Assembly (NCBI GenBank): GCA_019689955.1
Contig: JADGGM010000010.1
Location: forward strand, 1 to 15,020
DNA from: Gemmatimonadaceae bacterium
GTDB taxonomy: Bacteria; Gemmatimonadota; Gemmatimonadetes; Gemmatimonadales; Gemmatimonadaceae
Length of the DNA stretch: 15,020 bases
Reading direction: 5' to 3'
Shown: piece after piece, positions 1 through 7,046 of the stretch
How the letters are laid out: the number at the start of each line of letters is the position of its first letter
How positions within the stretch are numbered: position 1 is the first letter of the stretch
The notes under the pieces: generated by a model
The model's database searches: none
Told to the model about the DNA's origin: nothing
Seen by the model: only the letters and a program-made list of their open reading frames with translations
Made by a program: the position numbers and the translations under genes

Positions 1-154
1 GCGCTCGGGGAGGCGCCACCACCCCCCTCCCGCGGTACCGCGAGCCGGCCGGATTGACCTCGACCCACCCTCCGATCCCGAGATTGTCAGAGGCTCCCCC
101 CATCCTTCCAGCACGCGGAACCTCACCCGCGAACACTCATGACAAGGGGGATGC

Positions 155-1249
155 GTGCACGGGATCGAGCGAGTCGTTGGGGGCGTACGCGTCGGTGCGC
201 TGGCGGTGTTGGCCGCGTGCGCGGCGCCCATGACACAGATGGGCAGCCTCTCCAAGGACATGGTGGCTGCCGAGCAGGAGAAGCAGCAAGAGTTCGCGCT
301 GCGGTCGCAGCTCCAGCAGCAGGCACACCTGACCGATGTGGCGTTCCCGCTGCTGCGGAGTGGCGTGCCACTCTGCGGCAAGATGGTGGCGCGGCGCGCG
401 GGGCTGTCGTTCGCAAATGCGTGGGACTACAAGAAGGACTGGCAGCCGGCCGCACGACGCATCGGGCTCGGCGACACCGTGTCGGTGCTGCACGTGGCCG
501 CGGGATCCGGGGCGGAGCGTGCGGGGCTGAAAGCGGGCGACCGCATTCTGGCCGTGGACGACGAGGAGGTGGTGTTCGGACAGGGGGGCACGGAAGCCGT
601 CTCCAAGCGGCTTGGCAAGCTGGAAGCGAGTGATGCGCCATCCGTGCGCATCACCTACCTGCGCGACAGTACCAAGGCGACGGTCGAGGTGCCGCTCGAC
701 TCGGCGTGCGCGTTCGACGTCGCGGCTGAGACGGACCAGGTGCTGAACGCCTGGGCGGACGGGCGGAATGTCGTCGTGACGTCGGCGATGATGCGGTTCG
801 TCGGGAGCGACGACGAGCTGGCGACCGTCGTGGCGCACGAGATCGCGCACAACGCGATGGGGCACATCAACGCAAAGAAGAAGAACGCACTGTTCGGGGC
901 CTTGCTGGGCGCTGTGGCCGACGTCGCGCTCGCGGGCGGCGGCTACAACTCTGGCGGGGCGTTCACCAGGGAGGGCGCCGAGGCCGGTGCGATGGTATTC
1001 TCGCAGGATTTCGAGCGCGAGGCGGACTATGTGGGGTTGTACATCATGGCGTTGGGCGGCCGCCCGATCACGGAAGCGCCGAAGCTGTGGCGCCGCATGG
1101 CGGCGGAGCTGCCGGGGAACATCAAGTTCGCATCGTCGCACCCCACGACGGCGGAGCGCTTCGTGCGGCTCGAGCAGTGGATCGCGGAGATCCAGGGGAA
1201 GGAGGCGAGAGGGGAGCCGTTGCGGCCGGAGATGAAGCCGCAGCGGTGA
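155..1249 (+). CDS. PDZ-domain M48 family metalloprotease, predicted lipoprotein
   Basis: Zinc metalloprotease of the M48 (HtpX/BepA/LoiP-like) family, 364 aa, probably envelope protein quality control. A basic and hydrophobic N-terminus ends in the lipobox LAAC (residues 19-22), predicting a lipoprotein anchored at Cys22; Ala at +2 suggests outer-membrane sorting if Lol rules apply. Residues about 35-58 are Gln/Glu-rich and may form a short helix. Residues about 104-182 form a PDZ domain (GLGDTVSVLHVAAGSGAERA, then AGLKAGDRILAVDDEEV). The protease domain follows, with zinc motif HEIAH at 228-232 and the third ligand Glu289 in the motif EADYVG. The GTG start is chosen because an in-frame TGA lies at 140-142, a purine-rich AAGGGGG lies at 144-150, and later starts would lose the signal peptide. 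It is monocistronic and convergent with the next gene. The protease call is firm; its substrate is unknown. Confidence 0.9.
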   Translation: MHGIERVVGGVRVGALAVLAACAAPMTQMGSLSKDMVAAEQEKQQEFALRSQLQQQAHLTDVAFPLLRSGVPLCGKMVARRAGLSFANAWDYKKDWQPAARRIGLGDTVSVLHVAAGSGAERAGLKAGDRILAVDDEEVVFGQGGTEAVSKRLGKLEASDAPSVRITYLRDSTKATVEVPLDSACAFDVAAETDQVLNAWADGRNVVVTSAMMRFVGSDDELATVVAHEIAHNAMGHINAKKKNALFGALLGAVADVALAGGGYNSGGAFTREGAEAGAMVFSQDFEREADYVGLYIMALGGRPITEAPKLWRRMAAELPGNIKFASSHPTTAERFVRLEQWIAEIQGKEARGEPLRPEMKPQR

Positions 1250-1346
1250 CGGGTGCCCAGGGCGCTGACGGCGGGGGCGGACGACCTCCAGCTCGATCTT
1301 TCAATCGGAGACTCTGTGTCGCTGGGCGCCGCGCTGGGGGCACCCG
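1250..1346. repeat. Inverted repeat in the convergent intergenic region
   Basis: A perfect 9-base inverted repeat, CGGGTGCCC at 1250-1258 and GGGCACCCG at 1338-1346, brackets most of the gap between two convergent genes. The left arm begins directly after the stop codon of the protease gene. The 79-base spacing and the lack of a T-run argue against a simple intrinsic terminator, although a long-range stem could still slow polymerase. In DNA this GC-rich a chance 9-base match is quite possible. Confidence 0.3.
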
Positions 1347-1376
1347 CCGGATGCAGAGCGGCCCGCCCCGGCGCGC

Positions 1377-2021
1377 TCACCCGAATCGCAGCGCCCCGAG
1401 CCCGAACCGCTCGCGCGCCAGGCGCACGACGATGTCGGCCGCGCCGTCGAGGCCGAGCCACTCCGTGTTGAGGCAGAGGTGGTAGTTCGCCGGTGCGGAC
1501 CACGCGCGCTTCCAGTAGCGGCGCACGTACTGTTCGCGCTGATGGTTCTTCTCGTCGACGATGTGCTCGGCCTCCTTCTCGCTGATGCCGAGCCGCTTGG
1601 CGGCGCGTGCGATGAGCGCGGGGCGCGGCGCGTAGCAGAAGACGTGCAGCACGTCGGTGCGCGAGGCGAGCACCGACTGCGCGCCGCGCCCGACGAGCAC
1701 CGCGTTCCCGCGGCGGACGGCCTCGGTGATGATGTGCTCCGTGACCTGGATGAGCCGCTCCTCGCTCGGCGGGAGCGTCGCGCTCGTGGGGCCGGGGAGG
1801 ATCTCCGGAGAGCTGAGCGCGAGCGCGGCGGCGAGGCGCTGGACCAGGCTCGGCACGCGCTCCTCGCGCTCCTCCACCTCCGTGCTGGCGATCCCGAGCT
1901 GCTCGGCCACGGCGTCGACGAGCGCGTTGTCGAGGAGGTCCCACCCGAGCGCCTCGGCGATGCGCGCGGCGACCTCGGAGCCGCCGGCGCCGTACATGCG
2001 GGAGATCGTGATGATGGCCAT
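1377..2021 (-). CDS. Cytidylate kinase-like family protein
   Basis: A 214-aa P-loop protein of the cytidylate-kinase-like family (the group usually labelled AAA_26 or Cytidylate_kin2). The N-terminus MAIITISRMYGAGGSEVA matches the family's SRxYGSGGxEIA loop, which replaces the usual GKS/T Walker A. Other family blocks are LLDNALVDAVAEQLG (about 29-43), AVLVGRGAQSVLA (107-119), DEKNHQREQYVRRYW (156-170) and YHLCLNTEWLGLDGAADIVV (180-199). It is not the essential Cmk; members of this family are mostly uncharacterised, so the nucleotide substrate is unknown. The ATG lies 16 bases after the stop of the acetyltransferase gene, which suggests a shared transcript, but no clear Shine-Dalgarno is seen. 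It is the last gene of the three-gene leftward group. Confidence 0.85.
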   Translation of the reverse strand: MAIITISRMYGAGGSEVAARIAEALGWDLLDNALVDAVAEQLGIASTEVEEREERVPSLVQRLAAALALSSPEILPGPTSATLPPSEERLIQVTEHIITEAVRRGNAVLVGRGAQSVLASRTDVLHVFCYAPRPALIARAAKRLGISEKEAEHIVDEKNHQREQYVRRYWKRAWSAPANYHLCLNTEWLGLDGAADIVVRLARERFGLGALRFG

Positions 2022-2037
2022 GGGGACGTGCTCGTGG

Positions 2038-2610
2038 TCAGCGCAGGAAGCGCACGCGCAAGTGTTCGGCGATGCGGAAGCCGAGCGCTTCCCACGCCGC
2101 GTTGGCCGCCTCGTTGTCGGCGGCGTTGTGCAGTCTCACCTCCATGAGGCCGCGCGCCTCGCACCACGCCAACGCCGCGGCGAGGAGCGCGCGCAGCACA
2201 CCGCGCCGGCGCGCCGCCGGGATCACGTAGACCGACGAGATGTAGCCGTGCAGCACCGGGAAGAGGAGCGGGAGCCCGGCCGTCTGCACGCAGCGCAGGA
2301 TCCCGACGACGGCGTCGCCGCGCGTGGCGAGGAAGATCACCTCGTCCGGCGCCCGGAGCTGCGCGCCGAAGAGGCGGCGCGCGCGGGCCGCGGCGTCGGG
2401 GCGGAGGCGGCGGTAGAGCGGGTTGTGGCTGTGCTCGCGCAGGAGCGCGAGGCGCAGCTCCACGACGGCCGGGAGGTCGTCGATCGTCGCCACGCGCACG
2501 TGCACGTCGTCGGGCGCGGGGGAGGGAGTGTGCGCCGGTGCGGGGCCGGCCCGGGCCGGCGCACGGAGATCGCGATCGCTCGAGCTGCGGTGCGCCGCGG
2601 GCTGGCTCAT
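2038..2610 (-). CDS. GNAT family N-acetyltransferase
   Basis: A 190-aa acetyltransferase of the GNAT fold, predicted to transfer an acetyl group from acetyl-CoA to an amine on an unknown substrate. Residues 1-35 are a Pro/Ala/Arg-rich tail without clear fold. The domain starts at DDVHVRVATIDDLPAVVELR (about 34-53). The core strand SSVYVIPAARRRGVLRALL (125-143) carries the acetyl-CoA loop R/Q-x-x-G-x-x as RRRGVL (134-139). The C-terminal strand and helix DNEAANAAWEALGFRI (165-180) are typical of the family. The start is chosen because its ATG overlaps the stop of the upstream AAA gene as ATGA (2607-2610), which implies translational coupling; a longer frame upstream would only read antiframe through the AAA gene. 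The family is clear and the substrate is not. Confidence 0.85.
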   Translation of the reverse strand: MSQPAAHRSSSDRDLRAPARAGPAPAHTPSPAPDDVHVRVATIDDLPAVVELRLALLREHSHNPLYRRLRPDAAARARRLFGAQLRAPDEVIFLATRGDAVVGILRCVQTAGLPLLFPVLHGYISSVYVIPAARRRGVLRALLAAALAWCEARGLMEVRLHNAADNEAANAAWEALGFRIAEHLRVRFLR

Positions 2611-4085
2611 GCCATCATGCCGCCACCGAAGAAGTCCTGATTCGGGCGCCGGCGCTCCGGCGGCTGCGCGCGCCCGTACTGCCCCGCCTCCGAGCGCGAG
2701 ATCTTCCGCCGCGCCACCAGCGACTCCAGGAGCAGCTCGCACGCCGCCGCCGTGACGGCGACGTCCCCCTCGGTCGCGAGCCCCGTCTCGCGGACCAGGT
2801 CGACCAGCCCCGGCACCCGCTCGAAGCCGCGGACCAGCGCGGCCGCGGAGAGATCGTGCGTGACCTGCAGCGCGTTGCCGCGGTCGAACCACATCACGAT
2901 CTCATCGGTGTTTACCGTCCCGACGCGCGCCTGCACCGTGGCGTCCGCGGCCCGGCAGATCAGCTCGTGCGCGATCACCAGCGCGCCCACCAGCTCCCCC
3001 TCGTACTCGAGCTCGATCTTCCCGGTGATCGCCGGCGTGGCGGCATAGATGTCGGTGATGCGCGGCACCACGTCGCATTCCCCCGTGGACACCGCGCGCC
3101 GCTCGGCGTTCGAGACCGCGTTCTCGAGCACCGCGATCGGCATGCGCTGCGATACGCCAGAGCGCTTGTCGATCCGCTTGTCCGTGCGCGCCTCGAACGC
3201 GATCCGCTCGACCACCTCCACGATGACGGCGGGGATGCGCACCGGGAGCCCGGTGCGCGCGGTCCACGCCTCCTGCATGGTGATTGCCATCCCGAGCTCC
3301 ACGCTCTCGGGGTAGTGCGTGATGATCTCGCTCCCGATGCGGTCCTTGAGCGGGGTGATGATCTTCCCGCGCGCGGTGTAGTCCTCCGGGTTCGCCGTGA
3401 AGCAGAGGAGGACGTCGAGGGGGAGACGCACGGGGTACCCTTTGATCTGGACGTCCCCCTCCTGCATGATGTTGAACAGCCCGACCTGGATCTTCCCGGC
3501 GAGGTCGGGGAGCTCGTTCAGGGCGAAGATCCCGCGGTTCGCGCGCGGGAGCATGCCGTAGTGGATCGTCAGCTCGTCCGAGAGCACGTGCCCGCCGCGC
3601 GCGGCCTTGATCGGGTCCACGTCGCCGATGATGTCGGCGATGGTGACATCGGGGGTGGCGAGCTTCTCCACGTAGCGTTGGCTGCGGTCCACCCAGGCGA
3701 TCGGGGTGTCATCGCCGTGCTCGGCGATGAGGTTGCGGGCGTAGCGCGAGATCGGGGCGAACGGGTTGTCGTTCACCTCGCTCCCGGCGACGATGGGGAT
3801 CGCCTCGTCGAGGAGCGTGACGAGGGAGCGCAGGATGCGCGATTTCGCCTGCCCGCGCAGGCCGAGCAGGATGAAGTTGTGGCGCGAGAGGAGCGCGTTG
3901 ACGATCTGCGGCACGACGGTGTCATCGTAGCCGACCACCCCCTCGAACACGGGCCCGCCGGCGGCGAGCCGCGCGAGGAGGTTCTCGCGCACCTCGTCTT
4001 TGACGGAGCGCTGACGGCGGTACGTGGCCGCCAGAGGGGAGCGCTTGAGGGCGCCCAGCGTTTCAGGATAGGACGACACGGACAT
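2607..4085 (-). CDS. ChlI/MoxR-like AAA+ ATPase (magnesium chelatase-type)
   Basis: A 492-aa AAA+ ATPase like the magnesium-chelatase I subunit and MoxR ATPases, which usually remodel partners together with a VWA-domain protein. Counting from this start, the Walker A loop is GLRGQAKS (75-82), the Walker B region RGIFALNELPDL has Asn190-Glu191 where DE is usual, the sensor 1 region is FTANPEDYT (Asn232), and LKDRIGS holds the candidate arginine finger Arg249. The block ATPDVTIADIIGDVDPIKAA is typical of the group. No bacteriochlorophyll genes or VWA gene lie in this window, so magnesium chelation for pigment synthesis is not supported. The start is uncertain: ATG 4085 gives MSVSSYPETLGALKRS and is close to the usual family start, while an in-frame GTG at 4121 would add 12 residues; neither has a well-spaced Shine-Dalgarno. 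The gene leads the three-gene group and is coupled to the acetyltransferase by ATGA. Confidence 0.88.
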   Translation of the reverse strand: MSVSSYPETLGALKRSPLAATYRRQRSVKDEVRENLLARLAAGGPVFEGVVGYDDTVVPQIVNALLSRHNFILLGLRGQAKSRILRSLVTLLDEAIPIVAGSEVNDNPFAPISRYARNLIAEHGDDTPIAWVDRSQRYVEKLATPDVTIADIIGDVDPIKAARGGHVLSDELTIHYGMLPRANRGIFALNELPDLAGKIQVGLFNIMQEGDVQIKGYPVRLPLDVLLCFTANPEDYTARGKIITPLKDRIGSEIITHYPESVELGMAITMQEAWTARTGLPVRIPAVIVEVVERIAFEARTDKRIDKRSGVSQRMPIAVLENAVSNAERRAVSTGECDVVPRITDIYAATPAITGKIELEYEGELVGALVIAHELICRAADATVQARVGTVNTDEIVMWFDRGNALQVTHDLSAAALVRGFERVPGLVDLVRETGLATEGDVAVTAAACELLLESLVARRKISRSEAGQYGRAQPPERRRPNQDFFGGGMMA

Positions 4086-4255
4086 CTCCGGAGAGGATAC
4101 AGACGCCACCGGGTGACGCACCCCCGCGCCGCCAGGAAGTCATCGTCGTGAGAGCGTACTAACGAGACCCCGCCTCGCGCCAGGGGTTCCACCGCGAGCG
4201 TCGGTGGCACGGTGGGTCATCGGCTTGCAACTGCCGCGCCTCACCACACACTGCG

Positions 4256-4300
4256 CCGGCGCCTCCGGGCCAAGCGAGCTCCGCCGTACGTAGGCGCCGG
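4256..4300. repeat. GC-rich inverted repeat after the molybdopterin oxidoreductase gene
   Basis: Arms CCGGCGCCT (4256-4264) and AGGCGCCGG (4292-4300) are perfectly complementary over 9 bases with a 27-base loop. They sit just beyond the stop codon of the leftward oxidoreductase gene and before the AAA gene. A strong stem in this place could act in 3'-end formation or mRNA protection, but no T-run follows it on the minus strand. The core CGGCGCC is partly self-complementary, which raises the chance of coincidence. Confidence 0.35.
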
Positions 4301-4301
4301 G

Positions 4302-6449
4302 TCAATCCGCGGGCGAGACCTCGACGAGGTTGTCATAGAACACCGGGCCGTGCCCCATGTCGGTCTCGCGCTGCGACGTGGTGTCGTTGGCGTTCTTGCC
4401 ATCGGGCGCGTACTTCCCCCACCAGATCGACGGCGCCCACACCGTCCCCTCGCGGACGCCGTCCTCCACGCGCGCGGTGGTGACGAACTCGCCGCGGTCG
4501 TTGTGTACGACCACGCGCATCCCCGTGGTGATGGCGCGCGGGGCGGCGTCCCTCGGGTGAATGATGAGCTCCGGTTCGCGCGCGGCGCGGTGGAGCGCGC
4601 CGATGTTGACGAACGTGCTGTTCAGGAACTGGTGCGCGGGGGACGAGATGAGCGTGAGCGGGTAGCGCGCCGCGAGCTCCGGGGCGCGCTCGGGGGATTC
4701 GTACGGTGGCGTGTACGTCGGGAGCGGGTCGAGCCCCATCTCCTCCAGGCGACGCGAGTAGAGCTCGCACTTCCCGCTCGGGGTCGGGAAGCCGCCCTCG
4801 GCGAAGGGGAGATAGGGGCGCGGGACGTCGAGGCGCATCCACCCGCGCTCGCGCAGCGCTTCGAACGTGACCCCGCGCAGCTTGGCGCCCGCGCCGTCGA
4901 GCGCCTGGCGGATGAGCGTGAGGTCGTCGTCGCGCATCGCGGGGTGGTCGAGCCCCATGCGCGCGGCGAGGAGACGGAAGATCTCGCTGTTCGGCTTGGC
5001 GAGCCCGATCGGCTCGATCGACGGCTGGTTGAGCGTGACGTAGTGGTGCCCGTACGCGAAGTGGATGTCCCAGTGCTCCAACTGCGTGGTGGCGGGGAGC
5101 ACGATGTCGGCCCAATCCGCGGTGTCGGTCTGGAAGTGTTCCAGCACGACGGTGAAGAGGTCGGGGCGCGCGAGCCCGCGCAGCACGGTGCCGCGCTCCG
5201 GGGCCACGGCGGCGGGGTTGGAGTTGTAGACCACGAGCGCGCGCACGGGCGGCCCGCCGACGCCGGCGTCGGGGCGCGTGAGCGCGTCGCCCAGGCGGAT
5301 CATGTTGATCGTGCGCACGGGCGGGGAGAGATCGGGGCGCTCCAGCGCGGCGCGATTGAACTCGAAGTTCGCGCTCGTGGAGAGCTGTACGCCGCCGCCG
5401 GCGCGGCGCCAGTGCCCGGTGATCGCGGGGAGGCAGGCGATGGTGCGGACGGCCATCCCGCCCCCGGCGTGCCGCTGCAACCCGTAGTTGATGCGGACGA
5501 AGGCGGCCCGCGCGCGCCCGTACTGCCGCGCGAGGCGCACGATGCGCTCGGCGGGAAGACCGGTGATCGCGCTGACACGCTCCGGCGGATACTCCGCAGC
5601 CCGCGCGCGCAGCTCGGCTTCGCCGATCGTGTAGCGCGCGAGGTAATCGCGATCCTCCAGCCCCTCGGCGAAGAGCACGTGCATCATCCCGAGCGCGAGC
5701 GCGGCGTCGGTGCCGGGGCGGATGGGGAGCCACTCGTCGCACTGGCGCGCGGTGCGCGTGTTCAACGGGTCGATCGCGATGATCGGCGCGCCGCGCGCGC
5801 GCGCCTGGAGCACGAACGGCCAGAGGTGCGGATTGGAAGTGAGCGTGTTCGTCCCCCAGAGGAGCACGAGGTCGCTCTCCGGGATCCCCTCGGCGTCGGC
5901 GCCGATGTTGGCGCCGAGCGTCATGCGCATCCCGACCGTGCCGGCCATCGAGCAGATCGTTCGATCGAGCTTCGAGGCACCGAGCAAGTGGAAGAAGCGG
6001 CGATCCATGGATGAGCCCTGGATCAGCCCCATGGTGCCCGCGTACGAGTATGGGAGGATCGCTTGCGGACCGTCGGCTGACCGCGCGATCGCCGTGAGGC
6101 GCTCGGCGATCTCGTCGAGCGCGTCATCCCATGAGATGGGCTCGAAGGTGCCCGACCCTTTCGGCCCCGTACGGCGGAGCGGCTGCGTGAGTCGGTCCGC
6201 GTGGTACGTGCGCTCCACGTAGCGGTTCACCTTCGTGCAGAGGAACCCCTGGGTGAACGGGTGATCGGGATCTCCGGCCACGCGCACCGCGCGGCCGCGT
6301 TCCACGGTGACGAGCATGGCACACGTGTCCGGGCAGTCGTGTGGGCACGCTCCGTGCACCACGAGCGGAGCCGAGCTGGCCGTACCGTCGGGACGCGTCA
6401 TGAGAGGCGACGATCGGTGTGGGGTACCGGGTGGAAGTTCCTGCAACAT
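4302..6449 (-). CDS. Molybdopterin-dependent oxidoreductase (DMSO reductase family)
   Basis: A 715-aa catalytic subunit of the Mo/W-bisPGD (DMSO reductase) family, substrate unknown. Cys35, Cys39, Cys43 and Cys71 (HGACPHDCPDTC then GFLCTKVNRY) form an N-terminal [4Fe-4S] site with C-x3-C-x3-C-x27-C spacing. The oxidoreductase body follows, with ISWDDALDEIAERL and ESDLVLLWGTNTLTSNPHLW as pterin-binding landmarks. The C-terminal molybdopterin-dinucleotide-binding domain runs from about 596 (YPLTLISSPAHQFLNSTFVN) to the end. The Mo ligand may lie in TICSMAGTVG but cannot be fixed by eye. There is no twin-arginine signal, so it should be cytoplasmic. No electron-transfer or membrane subunit and no molybdenum cofactor gene lies beside it. 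ATG 6449 has a weak TGAGG about 11 bases upstream; ATG 6401 (MTRPDG) is an alternative that keeps every motif. Confidence 0.9.
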   Translation of the reverse strand: MLQELPPGTPHRSSPLMTRPDGTASSAPLVVHGACPHDCPDTCAMLVTVERGRAVRVAGDPDHPFTQGFLCTKVNRYVERTYHADRLTQPLRRTGPKGSGTFEPISWDDALDEIAERLTAIARSADGPQAILPYSYAGTMGLIQGSSMDRRFFHLLGASKLDRTICSMAGTVGMRMTLGANIGADAEGIPESDLVLLWGTNTLTSNPHLWPFVLQARARGAPIIAIDPLNTRTARQCDEWLPIRPGTDAALALGMMHVLFAEGLEDRDYLARYTIGEAELRARAAEYPPERVSAITGLPAERIVRLARQYGRARAAFVRINYGLQRHAGGGMAVRTIACLPAITGHWRRAGGGVQLSTSANFEFNRAALERPDLSPPVRTINMIRLGDALTRPDAGVGGPPVRALVVYNSNPAAVAPERGTVLRGLARPDLFTVVLEHFQTDTADWADIVLPATTQLEHWDIHFAYGHHYVTLNQPSIEPIGLAKPNSEIFRLLAARMGLDHPAMRDDDLTLIRQALDGAGAKLRGVTFEALRERGWMRLDVPRPYLPFAEGGFPTPSGKCELYSRRLEEMGLDPLPTYTPPYESPERAPELAARYPLTLISSPAHQFLNSTFVNIGALHRAAREPELIIHPRDAAPRAITTGMRVVVHNDRGEFVTTARVEDGVREGTVWAPSIWWGKYAPDGKNANDTTSQRETDMGHGPVFYDNLVEVSPAD

Positions 6450-6566
6450 GTGCGATAGCGCCTCAGGAAGCCAGAGCAGGACACGTTACCGCCGGCACGG
6501 CGCCGAGCCGACAGGGAATGGCGCAAGTGTTTGTCCACCATGAGCTTGCAAAGGAGGATCGTTTCG

Positions 6567-6686
6567 TTGCATAGCGCGGCCGCGGCTCGGTGGATCGAAT
6601 TGTCGCAGGGATGGCGCGTCGTGCGCGCCGGGGGTGCCCCCTTGCTGCTACTTGACAGATCTCGGCGAGCGCGGCACATCCCTTGA
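6567..6686 (+). CDS. Possible 39-aa small ORF with TTG start
   Basis: A TTG at 6567 is preceded, nine bases away, by the strong Shine-Dalgarno AAAGGAGG at 6550-6557. The frame runs 39 codons to a TGA at 6684-6686 that lies within the -35 hexamer of the lipoprotein promoter. The predicted peptide starts HSAAAARWIELSQGWRVVRA, continues through GGAPLLLLDRS and ends RRARHIP. It resembles no family I know and has no clear membrane segment. The good ribosome-binding site is the only positive evidence; no promoter was identified for it, and the frame could be open by chance. Confidence 0.2.
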   Translation: MHSAAAARWIELSQGWRVVRAGGAPLLLLDRSRRARHIP

Positions 6687-6710
6687 CAGTGCAGGCTCAA
6701 CGCGTAGAAT
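6683..6710 (+). promoter_or_regulatory. Sigma-70-type promoter for the repeat lipoprotein
   Basis: A perfect -35 hexamer TTGACA (6683-6688) is followed after 16 bases by TAGAAT (6705-6710), a 5 of 6 match to TATAAT. Transcription would begin near 6717 and give a leader of about 75 bases. Such a close match stands out in this GC-rich DNA and suggests strong, housekeeping-type expression. A second TTGACA lies 31 bases upstream (6652-6657) without a convincing -10 of its own. Confidence 0.75.
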
Positions 6711-6791
6711 AACAGCCCGTCGCTCCATGCATTGCAGCGTGCGTGCACGGACGAAGGCTGTAACGTCACCGCCCCCCACAAGGAGACATTA

Positions 6792-6989
6792 ATGAAGCGC
6801 CTTGCCGTCGTCGCTGCCGTGTTGGCTCTTGCCGCATGCAAAGCGAAGGAGAACACGCCTGCTACCGACACCGCAGCCGCCCCCGCGATGGCGCCTGCTC
6901 CGGCGCCCTCGAGCGACACCGCCATGACGCACGATACGTCGATGAAGGCGGACACGGGGATGAAGAGCGACACGACGAAGCACGAGTAA
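6792..6989 (+). CDS. Small Met-Asp-Thr repeat lipoprotein
   Basis: A 65-aa predicted lipoprotein. The signal peptide MKRLAVVAAVLALAAC ends in the lipobox LAAC with the lipidated cysteine at residue 16. A linker rich in Ala, Pro and Thr follows, and the tail holds three tandem hexapeptides AMTHDT, SMKADT and GMKSDT, ending TTKHE. The pattern recalls the pentapeptide MXKDX repeat proteins, whose function is unknown. The start at 6792 is set by AAGGAGA at 6780-6786, five bases upstream; a longer frame from 6732 would put 20 non-signal residues ahead of the signal peptide. The gene stands alone between a strong promoter and a terminator, so it is an independent and probably abundant transcript. 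The exposed Met, His and Asp side chains could bind metal, but that is speculation. Confidence 0.82.
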   Translation: MKRLAVVAAVLALAACKAKENTPATDTAAAPAMAPAPAPSSDTAMTHDTSMKADTGMKSDTTKHE

Positions 6990-7013
6990 GCTGCGTCGAT
7001 ATGCTGAGCGAGG

Positions 7014-7041
7014 AAGGGCGCAACGTGGTTGCGCCCTTTTT
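7014..7041 (+). terminator. Intrinsic terminator of the repeat lipoprotein gene
   Basis: An 11-bp perfect stem, AAGGGCGCAAC (7014-7024) pairing with GTTGCGCCCTT (7028-7038), has a 3-base loop GTG and runs into five T residues (7037-7041). It starts 25 bases after the lipoprotein stop. The DUF1802 gene ends convergently at 7047, so the same hairpin may also serve the large leftward operon, although on the minus strand its tail is not T-rich. Confidence 0.88.
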
Positions 7042-7046
7042 CGTTG

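Larger units (their letters stand above)
6450..6791. other. Divergent intergenic region, 342 bases
   Basis: This is the longest stretch without a confident gene and separates the leftward oxidoreductase from the rightward repeat lipoprotein. It holds a near-consensus sigma-70 promoter for the lipoprotein (6683-6710), a second TTGACA at 6652-6657 inside a repeated CTTGACAG octamer (6651-6658 and 6682-6689), a purine-rich AAAGGAGG (6550-6557), and a possible 39-codon frame behind it. The lipoprotein leader from the predicted start site to its ATG is about 75 bases and ends in AAGGAGA (6780-6786), five bases before the ATG. No convincing promoter for the oxidoreductase gene could be picked out on the minus strand. 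Confidence 0.7.

Noticed and set aside
31..42. Perfect 12-base palindrome CGCGGTACCGCG
   Set aside because: A single short palindrome in very GC-rich DNA with no second copy seen nearby; not enough to call an operator.
54..85. TTGACC at 54-59 as a promoter for the M48 protease
   Set aside because: No acceptable -10 hexamer at 16-18 bases; the nearest AT-richer patch (GAGATT at 80-85) is 20 bases away and a poor match.
2607..4085. Calling the AAA ATPase bchI/chlI for bacteriochlorophyll synthesis
   Set aside because: No other pigment gene is present and the neighbours are unrelated; the protein belongs to the broader ChlI/MoxR-like group.
2538..4151. A 537-codon plus-strand frame opposite the AAA ATPase
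   Set aside because: Low-complexity Arg/Asp/Val composition, no recognisable domain, and the AAA motifs on the other strand are unambiguous.
4212..6014. A 600-codon plus-strand frame opposite the molybdopterin oxidoreductase
   Set aside because: Same antisense shadow effect; the sense strand has clear catalytic-family motifs while this frame has none.
7014..7038. The hairpin as a proven terminator for the leftward operon as well
   Set aside because: On the minus strand the stem is followed by a C-rich, not T-rich, tail, so only the plus-strand call is well supported.
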